A stretch of DNA of 64,000 bases from Porphyromonadaceae bacterium UBA7555 (GCA_002478045.1 DLLT01000008.1:15907-79906), one strand, 5' to 3'. Numbered from the stretch's first letter, positions 18,475-26,668 are shown. Translations and numbers: made by a program. The notes: generated from the sequence alone by a model not told the origin.

Positions 18475-18837
18475 ATGAAAAGACAAAAAATAGCAAATAT
18501 TCTTTCCGGAACAGCATTGATCATCATCGCAGTAGGTGTACTTATGCCCTTGGTAACAGGTCCCGGGAGCACCATCTATCGCTATGTATTCAGTGTGGGC
18601 GCCGTTATGCTGCTTGTGGGTCGTATCTTGGACAAATACACGGGCGATGTATTCCGTGTACGTCGTCTATATGTCATCCAGCGATGGAGTGCCCTGTTCC
18701 AGTGTGCCGCCGCTTTCTTTATGTTCTATTCGATAGATCCGCGAGACTGGCTTGTGTTTGTACTTGCCGGAGCCGTACTGCAGTTGTACGTATCCATTAT
18801 GGTACCTGTCGCCATCCGTAAGGCGGGGAAGAAGTAG
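18475..18837 (+). CDS. small integral membrane protein
   Basis: A 120-residue protein with four hydrophobic segments at about residues 10-30, 38-54, 72-90 and 92-112, and a basic C-terminus (IRKAGKK). Small four-helix proteins of this kind follow the FtsB-like gene in other Bacteroidales. I do not recognise a functional domain. It is 63 bases after the FtsB-like gene and before a strong terminator, so it ends the operon. Confidence 0.75.
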   Translation: MKRQKIANILSGTALIIIAVGVLMPLVTGPGSTIYRYVFSVGAVMLLVGRILDKYTGDVFRVRRLYVIQRWSALFQCAAAFFMFYSIDPRDWLVFVLAGAVLQLYVSIMVPVAIRKAGKK

Positions 18838-19194
18838 ACACACATCTTCCGACTTAGTGCGGCAGAATCTTTGACATAACGCCGTCATCTTCGGCAGGTA
18901 ATCGGCCGCCGATGGTGACGGCGTTTTTGTTTTGCGTTGTTAGACTTTTGCATAGGTAAGAGTAGAGACAGTCGTGCGTTTTCGGTCTACATCTGCGAAC
19001 GTGCACGCTAAACGAACGGCACGTTTGGGTATCGTGTGATTTTTCTCGAAAAAGAAATGGCGTGTCGGCGTGTGTATGTCGGAAAAATTGCGTAAATTCG
19101 TGGCACACTTCACGCGCGCAAGCGCGAGGGGGAGGGCGGGGCACGACCCGGCTTCGCCGAATTTTAGATGTAATATTATCCTAAGCTCCTTATA
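18838..19194. other. intergenic region before the glycogen operon
   Basis: After the terminator, about 260 bases lead to the debranching-enzyme gene. A near-consensus -7 element TAAATTCG (19093-19100) is present, but I found no convincing -33 partner. GCGCGCAAGCGCG (19113-19125) can form a small hairpin in the leader. I see no gene on either strand. Confidence 0.45.
18878..18930 (+). terminator. intrinsic terminator after the small membrane protein gene
   Basis: Perfect arms AACGCCGTCA (18878-18887) and TGACGGCGTT (18916-18925), followed by TTTGTTTTG. The loop is long (28 bases) and contains a second stem, CGGC/GCCG. Confidence 0.8.
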
Positions 19195-21138
19195 ATGAGT
19201 TATCTGAAGTTTGATAAGAACCTACTGATAAATCTTGACCAATCCTTGTCCAAGGAAATGCTGCGTACCAATCGTGCCGGGGCATACCACTGCACCACGC
19301 TCGTGGGCTGCAACACCCGCAAGCAGCACGGCCTTTTGGTGATACCCATACCCGAGATGGACTACCGACCGCATGTACTTCTGTCATCGCTTGACGAGAC
19401 GGTGATACAGCATGGCGCGCCGTTCAATCTTGGCATCCACCGCTACAAAGGCGGCGTATACAGCCCCAACGGGCATAAGTATATACGCGAATTTGATTGT
19501 GAGAGCGTTCCTCGCACCACCTATCGCGTGGGCGGAGTCATCCTCACCAAAGAAAAGATTTTTATCACAGACGAAAATCGTATACTCATCCGCTACACCC
19601 TTGTGGAGGCCCATTCGCCGACAACGCTGCAGTTTCGCCCGTTCCTTGCTTTCCGCGATTCCAACGCCTTGGTAATGGCCAATGATGCTATCAATAAGAC
19701 AATCACGCCGGTAGATAACGGCATCGCCACCTGTCTGTATGCAGGCTTCCCAACGTTGTATATGCAGTTTTCACATAAGCCGACATGGGTGAACCAACCC
19801 AACTGGTACCGCGATATCGAATATTACAAAGATCTGGAACGTCAGGTGCCGTACGTCGAGGATCTCTGGGTACCCGGATACTTCGAGCTGCCAATCAAAA
19901 AAGGCGAGAGCATCATCTTCAGTGCCGGAGTCAGCGAGGCTCGTCCTCGTCAGTTGGCCAAGATGTACACCGCCGAGATAGCGCTGCGCACGCCGCGTAC
20001 ATCCTTCTTCAATTGCTTGAAGAACTCGGCCAAGCAATTTTATCTGCGTCGCAACGGCAAGTTATATGTGCTCTCGGGTTATCCCTGGGGCATAGTGCTG
20101 GCACGTAACACCTTTATGGCCGCACCGGGCATCACTCTTGCCATAGACCATGAGAAAGACTTCAATGAAATTATGTCAACGGCCCTGTCGGCGTTGAACC
20201 GCTTTATGGACAGCGGCGTCGAAGACGACACCATCACCGGAATATCGCTGCCCGATATCCCGCTATGGGCCGTATGGGCAATACAGCAGTATGGCAAGCT
20301 CTATCCCGAGGATTGTCTTGAACGTTACGGCGAAGAAGTGCGCCGCATCGTTGACTATATTCTTGACAATAAACATCCCAATCTACAATTCAATGCCACT
20401 GACGGCATGGTGACCACCGATGGCGCCGATACACCCGTATCGTGGATGAACGGCGTGGTTGACGACCGCCCCGTAAATCCTCGAACCGGATACCTCGTAG
20501 AATTCAATGCTCTATGGTATAATGCACTGCGTTATGCCCTTGCATTGACGCCCGATGATGATGCGCATTCCGAACGCCGTCAACGTTGGAGCGATGCCGC
20601 TGCGCTGATGGACAGCACCTTCCCGGCCAAATTCCTCAACGAATGGGGGTATATGTACGACTACGTCAACGGCAACTATTCCGACCCGTCGGTACGTCCC
20701 AATATGGCCGTCGCCATCGGTGTCGAATATAGTCCCCTAAGCCGTCGTCAGCGCAAGAGCGTGCTCGATGTGGTTACGCGCGAGTTGCTGACATCCAAGG
20801 GTCTGCGTACGCTGTCGCCCAAGAGCTACGGCTATCGTCCGGTATATCTCGGCAACGAACGCGAACGCGAATTGACGCTGCATCAAGGTCCGGCACGCCC
20901 CTGGCTGATGGGCTTCTATGCCAACGCCTACCTCAAAGTATTCGGCATGAGCGGCGTGTCCTACATAGATCGGATGCTTATCGGCTTCGAGGAAGAAATG
21001 TCCTGGGGTTGCATAGGGTCATTGAGTCAGATGTACGATGCCAATCCGCCCTTCCTGGGCCGCGGAGCCATATCGCACGCCACCAACGTAGGCGAAGTAC
21101 TGCACACCCTGCGTATGCTCAAACGTATGAGCCTTTGA
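19195..21138 (+). CDS. glycogen debranching enzyme family protein (GH133-like amylo-alpha-1,6-glucosidase)
   Basis: A 647-residue protein with the two-part layout of bacterial glycogen debranching enzymes. An N-terminal beta-rich GDE_N domain (about 15-235; NRAGAYHCTTLVGCNTRKQHGLLV) is joined to an (alpha/alpha)6 barrel GDE_C domain (about 270-640). The barrel includes GYPWGIVLARNTFMAAPG, the motif NATDGMVTTDGADTPVSWMNG, and HQGPARPWLMGFYANAYL. The enzyme removes alpha-1,6 branches from glycogen. It heads a three-gene glycogen set with the GT4 and GH57 genes downstream, an order known from Bacteroides. Confidence 0.93.
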   Translation: MSYLKFDKNLLINLDQSLSKEMLRTNRAGAYHCTTLVGCNTRKQHGLLVIPIPEMDYRPHVLLSSLDETVIQHGAPFNLGIHRYKGGVYSPNGHKYIREFDCESVPRTTYRVGGVILTKEKIFITDENRILIRYTLVEAHSPTTLQFRPFLAFRDSNALVMANDAINKTITPVDNGIATCLYAGFPTLYMQFSHKPTWVNQPNWYRDIEYYKDLERQVPYVEDLWVPGYFELPIKKGESIIFSAGVSEARPRQLAKMYTAEIALRTPRTSFFNCLKNSAKQFYLRRNGKLYVLSGYPWGIVLARNTFMAAPGITLAIDHEKDFNEIMSTALSALNRFMDSGVEDDTITGISLPDIPLWAVWAIQQYGKLYPEDCLERYGEEVRRIVDYILDNKHPNLQFNATDGMVTTDGADTPVSWMNGVVDDRPVNPRTGYLVEFNALWYNALRYALALTPDDDAHSERRQRWSDAAALMDSTFPAKFLNEWGYMYDYVNGNYSDPSVRPNMAVAIGVEYSPLSRRQRKSVLDVVTRELLTSKGLRTLSPKSYGYRPVYLGNERERELTLHQGPARPWLMGFYANAYLKVFGMSGVSYIDRMLIGFEEEMSWGCIGSLSQMYDANPPFLGRGAISHATNVGEVLHTLRMLKRMSL

Positions 21139-21199
21139 ACATTCGGCTACTGAGAAAGACAATGAAACACCAAACCATAAAAAACCATAAATCCGATAT

Positions 21200-22459
21200 A
21201 TGAGAGCCTTAATGTTCGGATGGGAATTTCCCCCGCACATCCTTGGCGGCTTGGGTACGGCCAGCTACGGACTTACACGTGGTATGGCCTCCTGCGGCGA
21301 TATTGACATCACTTTCGTGATACCCAAACCGTGGGGCGACGAAGACCGTTCGTTTGCGCACATCATAGGCGCCTCGCAGGTGCCCGTGGCATGGCGTGAG
21401 ACTTCGCGAGAATATGTAGAAGGACGCATAGGACGACTGATGGATCCCGAATTATACTTCCGTTTGCGCGACCATATTTATGCCGACTTCAACTATATGC
21501 GCACCAACGACCTGGGTTGCATCGAATTCTCAGGACGCTATCCCGACAACCTTCTCGAGGAAATCAACAACTACTCAATTACGGCGGGAGTGATAGCGCG
21601 TACCCTCGATTTTGATATCATTCACAGCCACGACTGGTTGACATATCCGGCCGGCATACATGCCAAGCAGGTGACAGGCAAACCGTTGGTGATACACGTA
21701 CATGCCACCGACTATGACCGCAGCCGAGGCAACGTAAATCCCACCGTGTTCAATATCGAGCGCGACGGTATGCTTCACGCCGACCATATCATCACCGTAA
21801 GCAACCTCACGCGCAACACCGTCATAGACAAATACGGTATAGACCCGGCTAAGGTGACCACCGTACACAATGCCGTCATACCGCTGGACAAAGAAATCTT
21901 GGACATCAAGGTGCCTCGCCCCAAGGAAAAAGTCGTGACCTTCCTGGGTCGTATCACGATGCAGAAAGGCCCCGAGTATTTTGTCGAGGCTGCCGTCAAG
22001 GTGCTCAAGAACAATCACAACGTCCGCTTTGTCATGGCCGGCAGCGGCGATATGATGGACGCGATGATCGAATTGGCGGCACGCCGCGGCATAGCCGATC
22101 GCTTCCATTTTCCCGGATTTCAGAAAGGCCGTCAGGTGTACGAGATGCTTAGTGCCTCGGACGTCTACATCATGCCCTCCGTGTCCGAGCCCTTCGGCAT
22201 TTCGCCCTTGGAGGCTATGCAAATGGGAGTACCCTCCATTATATCCAAGCAGAGCGGATGCGCCGAAATCCTGCACTATGTCATCAAAACCGACTACTGG
22301 GATATAGACGCCATGGCCGATGCCATCAATGCCATAGTTTCGTACCCATCGATGCATACCTATCTGCGTGAACAAGGCATCAAGGAGGTATCCCAAATCA
22401 CATGGGATAAGGCCGGGCGCAAGGTGATAGATATTTACCATAAAGTCCTCGGCTGGTAG
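21200..22459 (+). CDS. GT4 glycosyltransferase, probable glycogen synthase
   Basis: A 419-residue GT-B fold glycosyltransferase. The N-terminal GWEFPPHILGGLGTASYGL is the nucleotide-sugar synthase-like glycine loop. HSHDWLTYPAG and HVHATDYDRSRG lie in the first domain. The second Rossmann domain begins near VVTFLGRITMQKG, and SEPFGISPLEAMQMG carries the catalytic E-x7-E pattern of GT4 enzymes. Its place between the debranching enzyme and GH57 amylase suggests glycogen chain elongation; the sugar donor is not known from sequence. It lies 61 bases after the debranching gene. Confidence 0.9.
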   Translation: MRALMFGWEFPPHILGGLGTASYGLTRGMASCGDIDITFVIPKPWGDEDRSFAHIIGASQVPVAWRETSREYVEGRIGRLMDPELYFRLRDHIYADFNYMRTNDLGCIEFSGRYPDNLLEEINNYSITAGVIARTLDFDIIHSHDWLTYPAGIHAKQVTGKPLVIHVHATDYDRSRGNVNPTVFNIERDGMLHADHIITVSNLTRNTVIDKYGIDPAKVTTVHNAVIPLDKEILDIKVPRPKEKVVTFLGRITMQKGPEYFVEAAVKVLKNNHNVRFVMAGSGDMMDAMIELAARRGIADRFHFPGFQKGRQVYEMLSASDVYIMPSVSEPFGISPLEAMQMGVPSIISKQSGCAEILHYVIKTDYWDIDAMADAINAIVSYPSMHTYLREQGIKEVSQITWDKAGRKVIDIYHKVLGW

Positions 22460-22526
22460 CCCCATCGCGGAAATCCTAAATTTTATAGATATAATAACCG
22501 GACCACAGCGTCACACCATACATATT

Positions 22527-23981
22527 ATGAAAGCAATTTCGCTGAATTTCGAAATCCATCAGCCTATGCGCCTCAAGCGCTACCGCTTCTTCGACATAGG
22601 CAACGATCATTACTATTATGATGACTTCCTCAATGACGACATAATTACCGGACTGGCCAATCGCAGCTACCTTCCGGCGGCACGTGTGCTTTTGGAAATG
22701 ATGGAGGACAAGAACAACCCATTCAAGTGCTCCATAGCCATAAGCGGTATCGCCATCGAGCAATTCGAGCAGTATGTGCCCGAGATGATAGACGCCCTAC
22801 GCCGACTGGCAGATACCGGACGTGTCGAATTTCTGGCTCAGCCCTATGCTCATTCGCTGGCGTCATTGACCGATCCTGAAGAATTTGCCGAGCAGGTGAA
22901 AATACAGTGCGACCGTATAGAAGAGCTTTTCGGCCAACGTCCGACGGTGATGCGCAACACCGAGTTCCTATACAGCGACGATATAGCTCCACAGATAGCC
23001 GCTATGGGCTTCAAAGGCGTGCTTACCGAGGGTGCCAAGCATATCTTAGGCTGGCGCTCGCCCAACTATGTTTACAGCGCCGAAACAGCGCCGAAACTCA
23101 AAGTGTTGATGCGTAATGCCAAACTTTCGGACGACATCTGCTTCCGCTTTACCGACACCTCTTGGGACGCATATCCCCTGACGGCGGACAAGTATATGGA
23201 TTGGGTTGCGGCCACTCCCGAGGAAGAACAGATTGTCAACCTGTGCATGAACCTGGATACTTTCGGCGGACTGCAAAGCGGCGACAGCGGCATTTTTGAT
23301 TTTCTTAAAGCTTTGCCGCGTTTTGCTACAGAAAGAAGGATCACCTTTGCCACACCTTCCGAGGTCGTGCGCAAGATCAAGGCCGTAGCACCCGTGACCG
23401 TCGTCCATCCTATCAGCGATGCCGATGAGGCACGCGATACCTCGGCATGGTTGGGCAACGAATTACAGAACGAAGCCTTCCGTAAGTTGTATTCCGTAGC
23501 CGAGCGCGTACGCCTGTGCGATGATCGCCGCCTCAAACAGGACTGGATATATCTGCAAGCCAGCGATCACTTCTATTATATGTCCACCAAGCACCTCGCC
23601 GATGGTGCCGTGCACTCGCTGTTCTCGCCTTACGAGACGCCGTTTGCGGCATTCACCAACTATATGAATGTCCTCGCAGACTTCATTGTACGTGTCGAGG
23701 AGCAATACCCTATGAGCGTAGACAATGAGGAACTGAATTCGCTGCTCACCACTATCCGCAATCAGGAGCGCGAAATAGAGATGCTCAATAAGGAAGTGGC
23801 CTCCATGCGCAAGAATATCGAACACTTCAACGAAGAGCATGCCCTTCGTGAACCACAAAAACCTGTCTCCGTCAAGGATGATAAGGCCGAGAAATCGGCC
23901 AAGTCGGGCAACGCCGCCAAGACGTCTCAAACTGTAAATACAACCAAGACTACAACATCAATAAAAATCGAGAAGAAATGA
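22527..23981 (+). CDS. GH57 family alpha-amylase/glycoside hydrolase with C-terminal coiled coil
   Basis: A 484-residue cytoplasmic GH57 protein. GH57 conserved regions are visible: region 1 EIHQP near residue 10, region 3 RNTEFLYSD near residue 145 (containing the expected nucleophile Glu), and region 4 MNLDTFGG near 242 (acid/base Asp). After the catalytic part, residues about 405-440 form a coiled coil (IRNQEREIEMLNKEVASMRK). The last 45 residues are Lys/Thr-rich and probably disordered. It should act on glycogen or maltodextrins together with the two upstream enzymes. Its stop codon overlaps the start of the nitroreductase gene (ATGA, 23978-23981). Confidence 0.9.
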   Translation: MKAISLNFEIHQPMRLKRYRFFDIGNDHYYYDDFLNDDIITGLANRSYLPAARVLLEMMEDKNNPFKCSIAISGIAIEQFEQYVPEMIDALRRLADTGRVEFLAQPYAHSLASLTDPEEFAEQVKIQCDRIEELFGQRPTVMRNTEFLYSDDIAPQIAAMGFKGVLTEGAKHILGWRSPNYVYSAETAPKLKVLMRNAKLSDDICFRFTDTSWDAYPLTADKYMDWVAATPEEEQIVNLCMNLDTFGGLQSGDSGIFDFLKALPRFATERRITFATPSEVVRKIKAVAPVTVVHPISDADEARDTSAWLGNELQNEAFRKLYSVAERVRLCDDRRLKQDWIYLQASDHFYYMSTKHLADGAVHSLFSPYETPFAAFTNYMNVLADFIVRVEEQYPMSVDNEELNSLLTTIRNQEREIEMLNKEVASMRKNIEHFNEEHALREPQKPVSVKDDKAEKSAKSGNAAKTSQTVNTTKTTTSIKIEKK

Positions 23982-24571
23982 TTTGTCGACTTACAGTACT
24001 TATGTGTGCTCTGGCCATACTACCCTTGGCCTATGCCGGAACACCGGCTACGGATGCCGAGTCCGTGCTACATTGTATATCTACCCGTGCCAGTGTGCGC
24101 CAATATACGTCTGCCGAGGTCGGAGACGCAACAGTGGATACTCTCCTGCGTGCCGCTATGTCTGCTCCTACGGCTGTCAATCGTCAACCTTGGGCTTTCG
24201 TCGTCGTGCGCGACTCCGCACTCCGTGCAACGCTTGCCAAGGCATTGCCCAATGCCGGCAGTAAACTGACCAATGCTTCGGTTGCAATAGTCGTATGCGG
24301 CGATAGCACGCGTATGCTCAAACAGAGACCCGAGTTCTGGGTTCAGGATTGCAGCGCAGCCACCGAGAACCTGCTATTGGCTGCTCATGCATGTGGGCTC
24401 GGTGCGGTATGGTGCGGCTTGTATCCCGATATGGATAGAACTCGAACCGCGCAAACTCTCTTGGGCCTCGACAAACGATATGTCCCGCTGTGTATCATCC
24501 CCGTTGGCTATCCTGCTGCTCCCGTAGCGCCCAAGGATAAGTATCGCGAGGATGCGATAATACGAAGATGA
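23978..24571 (+). CDS. nitroreductase family protein with a signal peptide
   Basis: A 197-residue FMN-dependent nitroreductase-like protein. Family signatures are TRASVRQYTSAEV near residue 37, APTAVNRQPWAFVVV near residue 63, and AATENLLLAAHACGLGAVWCG near residue 130. Unlike the usual cytoplasmic enzymes it starts with a clear signal peptide (ICRLTVLMCALAILPLAYAG), cut near residue 20, so it is probably exported to the periplasm. Its start overlaps the GH57 stop by four bases, so it is translationally coupled to the glycogen operon. The electron donor outside the cytoplasm and the substrate are unknown. A start after the signal sequence is unlikely, since no ATG lies between it and the first conserved block. 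Confidence 0.88.
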   Translation: MICRLTVLMCALAILPLAYAGTPATDAESVLHCISTRASVRQYTSAEVGDATVDTLLRAAMSAPTAVNRQPWAFVVVRDSALRATLAKALPNAGSKLTNASVAIVVCGDSTRMLKQRPEFWVQDCSAATENLLLAAHACGLGAVWCGLYPDMDRTRTAQTLLGLDKRYVPLCIIPVGYPAAPVAPKDKYREDAIIRR

Positions 24572-24641
24572 GACTATAGATAGACACCGCTGCTCTATAT
24601 TGCTTATGTACCATGTATATTATTGAAAAACTACTTAAAAA

Positions 24642-24649
24642 TACCTTTG
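24642..24649 (+). promoter_or_regulatory. -7 element of a short transcription unit
   Basis: TACCTTTG (24642-24649) is a full match to TAnnTTTG. The nearest TTG (24623-24625) is only 16 bases upstream, shorter than the usual 19-21, so the -33 element is weak. Transcription would start at about 24655, almost on the ATG at 24654. Confidence 0.4.
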
Positions 24650-24653
24650 TACT

Positions 24654-24734
24654 ATGGATTTAGGATGGCTTATCGTTTTGGCATGTTTTGTCCCCTGGGT
24701 CAAAGATGCCTTCGACAAAAGAGCTAACGGCTGA
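24654..24734 (+). CDS. candidate 26-residue membrane peptide
   Basis: A 26-codon frame starts with ATG and ends in TGA. It encodes a hydrophobic stretch at residues 3-15 (LGWLIVLACFVPW) followed by a charged tail (VKDAFDKRANG), the layout of small single-span membrane proteins. It lies five bases after a consensus -7 element and 30 bases before a terminator-type hairpin. If the promoter is real, the message would be nearly leaderless, which weakens the case for translation. The unit may instead be a non-coding RNA. No family is recognised. Confidence 0.3.
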   Translation: MDLGWLIVLACFVPWVKDAFDKRANG

Positions 24735-24764
24735 TGCTAGGCGAGCGAAGGCCGTGCCGATGTA

Positions 24765-24810
24765 GCGGACTTGTCTTGGCGTAATCGCCGGGTCAAGTCC
24801 GCAACTTTTT
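24765..24810 (+). terminator. intrinsic terminator of the short unit
   Basis: Perfect arms GCGGACTTG (24765-24773) and CAAGTCCGC (24794-24802), with an inner GGCG-taat-CGCC stem in the loop, followed by AACTTTTT. It lies about 190 bases after the nitroreductase stop, so it could also end the glycogen operon. Confidence 0.75.
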
Positions 24811-24961
24811 GACCTATACGCCAACTTTTTTTGTCCGGGAGTGGGAGGTGTATCACGCTTGGCCTTGAGATATATAACGGTGCAGGTCCGGCAGAAAAGC
24901 TCGGATTTTTTGATCTGTATGTCAGTATTTCTTTATGCCGCCTGCACATCTATAGGCGGAA

Positions 24962-25049
24962 AAAAAAGAGGGACTCCTCGCGGAGTCCCTGTCTTTATTG
25001 GTTTCCAATAGGTACAATTTCTAAGGTAAAAAAGATTGTTAGGTTTTGC
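24962..25049 (-). ncRNA. candidate small RNA, about 88 nt
   Basis: On the minus strand a consensus promoter (25086-25055) predicts a start near 25049. A strong terminator follows 60-85 bases later: GGGACTCC / GGAGTCCC (24989-24982 / 24977-24970) with a 4-base loop and a T tract of eight after one C. Just before it is a second hairpin, TATTGG-AAA-CCAATA (25010-24996). The RNA has no ATG. This is a typical Bacteroidetes sRNA layout: short 5' segment, one small hairpin, rho-independent terminator. It could alternatively be a strong terminator for lpxH read-through with a chance promoter. Confidence 0.55.
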
Positions 25050-25054
25050 GATGA

Positions 25055-25086
25055 CAAAGTTATAAAGGCTCGGTCAGCGCACCAAA
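25055..25086 (-). promoter_or_regulatory. consensus promoter of the candidate small RNA
   Basis: Read on the minus strand: TTTG (25086-25083), exactly 20 bases, TAACTTTG (25062-25055). Both elements match the consensus fully. Confidence 0.65.
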
Positions 25087-25093
25087 TATATTT

Positions 25094-25111
25094 ATATGTT
25101 CTACAACATAT
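25094..25111. promoter_or_regulatory. inverted repeat upstream of the small RNA promoter
   Basis: ATATGTT-CTAC-AACATAT, centred 16 bases upstream of the -33 element of the minus-strand promoter. It matches the centre of the palindrome at 3903-3928 at 15 of 16 positions (TATGTTsTACAACATA). The position suits an operator. Confidence 0.4.
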
Positions 25112-25232
25112 TTTTGGAGATGCAAACCTTGCTTTACGCTTCTTTGGCGATGTAATACTCTTAATTATAGTATTATACGGCTGGTTTGCCGACTTGGAGA
25201 GAAAAACAAATGCGGGTTAAAATTTGTTAATA

Positions 25233-26018
25233 TTAACTTTTTGTGTCTGTGAAATGTAATAATCGAAGGCCGGCGGCATCGTATACGGCGTAGGTGAACT
25301 GCGAAAAACAGTCGCCGAGGATAACCACTCGCGTCCCTGCATCTATGGGGTAGTCAAGTGCAATATGTCGATGTCCGAGGACAAAAAATTTGATTTCCGG
25401 ATGTTCGGCATGATACTTGCGGGCAAAGATGATAAACCGCTCTTTTTCGGGGTCGGGAACGGCCGGATGCGACATGGGATTGTTGCCGCGGCTGTGGCTG
25501 GACCATCTGTGCGCAAACGGTATTGTCCAGCGTGGATGTATCCCGGCGTACAACTTTTGGCAAAGACGGTTGCGGAAAAACGCGCGAAGAATGCGAAAAC
25601 TGCATTTGTCGCCATACAAAGCATCACCATGGCCCAAGAAGAATTTTTTGCCGTCGATGTCGCGTATCACGTTCCCATCGATGACCTCCATACCTATTTG
25701 GTCGCGGAGGTAGTCAAAGAGCCAAATGTCGTGATTGCCGATAAACCACACGATCTTGATGCCTATGTCCGACATATGGGCCAGTTGGCCGAAAAAACGG
25801 ATGTATCCGCGCGGCACCACGGTACGATATTCAAACCAGTAGTCGAGTATATCACCAAGCAGGTACAAGGTCTTGCAATCCTTTTCGAAGGACTGCAGCA
25901 TGCGTACCACTCGGGCTTCGTGCCCGCGCGGGTCGGAGATGTATACGGCGCCCAAGTGCATATCGCTGACAAAATATGTCTTGTCGCGCATCGGTGCTGT
26001 GTCTTCAGGTGTGGGCAT
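25233..26018 (-). CDS. lpxH: UDP-2,3-diacylglucosamine diphosphatase-like metallophosphoesterase
   Basis: A 261-residue calcineurin-like phosphoesterase. LpxH makes lipid X from UDP-2,3-diacylglucosamine in lipid A synthesis at the inner face of the membrane. All metal-binding motifs are visible: SDMHLG near residue 20, GDILDYW near 55, GNHDIW near 90, GHGDALYGD near 125 and GHRH near 215. The frame is open far upstream, but the extension is Arg-rich and overlaps the sufT-like gene. The ATG at 26018 lies 20 bases after that gene's stop and is chosen here; ATG 25991 is an alternative. Bacteroidetes LpxH proteins are about this length. Confidence 0.87.
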   Translation of the reverse strand: MPTPEDTAPMRDKTYFVSDMHLGAVYISDPRGHEARVVRMLQSFEKDCKTLYLLGDILDYWFEYRTVVPRGYIRFFGQLAHMSDIGIKIVWFIGNHDIWLFDYLRDQIGMEVIDGNVIRDIDGKKFFLGHGDALYGDKCSFRILRAFFRNRLCQKLYAGIHPRWTIPFAHRWSSHSRGNNPMSHPAVPDPEKERFIIFARKYHAEHPEIKFFVLGHRHIALDYPIDAGTRVVILGDCFSQFTYAVYDAAGLRLLHFTDTKS

Positions 26019-26038
26019 TTTCGTGCGTTGTCTGACGG

Positions 26039-26359
26039 TTACAAAAGTCCCAATTCGAGTTTGGCTTCCTCGCTCATCATATCGCGATTCCATTCGGGCT
26101 CGAAGACGATATTGACTTTTACGCTTTTGACACCTTCGATGCTCTCGAGCTTTTGGCGTGCATCCTCCACGAGGAAGTCGGCAGCCGGGCAATTGGGGGC
26201 GGTCAGTGTCATATCCACTTCGAGATTGGCGTCATTGTCCACGTCTATGCGGTAGATGAGCCCTAAGGAATAGACGTCCACCGGTATTTCCGGGTCGAAG
26301 ACGGTGCGCAGCATACGCACGGCTTCTTGCTGTATCTCTATGCGTTGGTCTTCAGTCAT
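26039..26359 (-). CDS. MIP18/DUF59 family protein, SufT-like iron-sulfur assembly factor
   Basis: A 106-residue single-domain DUF59 protein with the family's conserved parts: VFDPEIPVDVYSLGLIY near residue 20 and MTLTAPNCPAADFLVEDA near residue 50, including the conserved Cys57. Such proteins help mature Fe-S clusters (SufT, CIA2/MIP18). It precedes lpxH in a two-gene operon and has a perfect promoter. No suf genes lie nearby. Confidence 0.9.
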   Translation of the reverse strand: MTEDQRIEIQQEAVRMLRTVFDPEIPVDVYSLGLIYRIDVDNDANLEVDMTLTAPNCPAADFLVEDARQKLESIEGVKSVKVNIVFEPEWNRDMMSEEAKLELGLL

Positions 26360-26381
26360 ATCATTCGGTGCTATTGTTCTG

Positions 26382-26413
26382 CAAAGTTAAGCAAAATAGC
26401 CGTGGGCGGCAAA
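26382..26413 (-). promoter_or_regulatory. promoter for the sufT-like/lpxH operon
   Basis: Minus strand: TTTG (26413-26410), 20 bases, TAACTTTG (26389-26382). Transcription would start about 15 bases before the ATG at 26359. Confidence 0.72.
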
Positions 26414-26525
26414 ACATTCGGGCTCGTTTGATGAAAGAAGATGGTAAAACGAGGTGTTGATAACTTCGTATATATAGTATGGCGGTAATACTTACCGCTT
26501 TGCCGCCTCGGCAATAGTCGTGGGG

Positions 26526-26556
26526 TTGCAAAAGCCGAAAAATATGCTTATTTTTG
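26526..26556 (+). promoter_or_regulatory. promoter for dnaE
   Basis: TTG (26526-26528), 20 bases, TATTTTTG (26549-26556). Predicted leader of about 105 bases to the dnaE ATG at 26669. Confidence 0.65.
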
Positions 26557-26668
26557 CCTTCGCAATGCTTGTATGGGCTATGTGCCGCCTCGGAACCGAC
26601 ATACCGCCGGATGCCCGACAAGAGTAGCTTAGATACTGTAAATTACAACGATACAAACCAATAACGAT

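Larger units (their letters stand above)
24572..25232. other. 661-base region between nitroreductase and lpxH, holding two short transcription units
   Basis: No ordinary-length gene is supported. The plus strand holds the -7 element, 26-codon frame and terminator at 24642-24810. The minus strand holds a complete promoter, an inverted repeat and a terminator that define a candidate small RNA (24962-25049). A frame at about 25140-25220 encodes a second hydrophobic segment with a charged tail (LIIVLYGWFADLERKTNAG), but it has no start codon near its beginning. Confidence 0.5.

Noticed and set aside
19093..19100. TAAATTCG as the promoter of the glycogen operon
   Set aside because: It misses one consensus base and has no TTTG or TTG at 19-21 bases upstream, so it is mentioned only in the intergenic note.
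24831..25220. A 129-codon plus-strand frame over the small-RNA region
   Set aside because: It crosses a strong terminator and opposite-strand promoter. Only its last 20 or so codons look membrane-like, and they have no nearby start codon.
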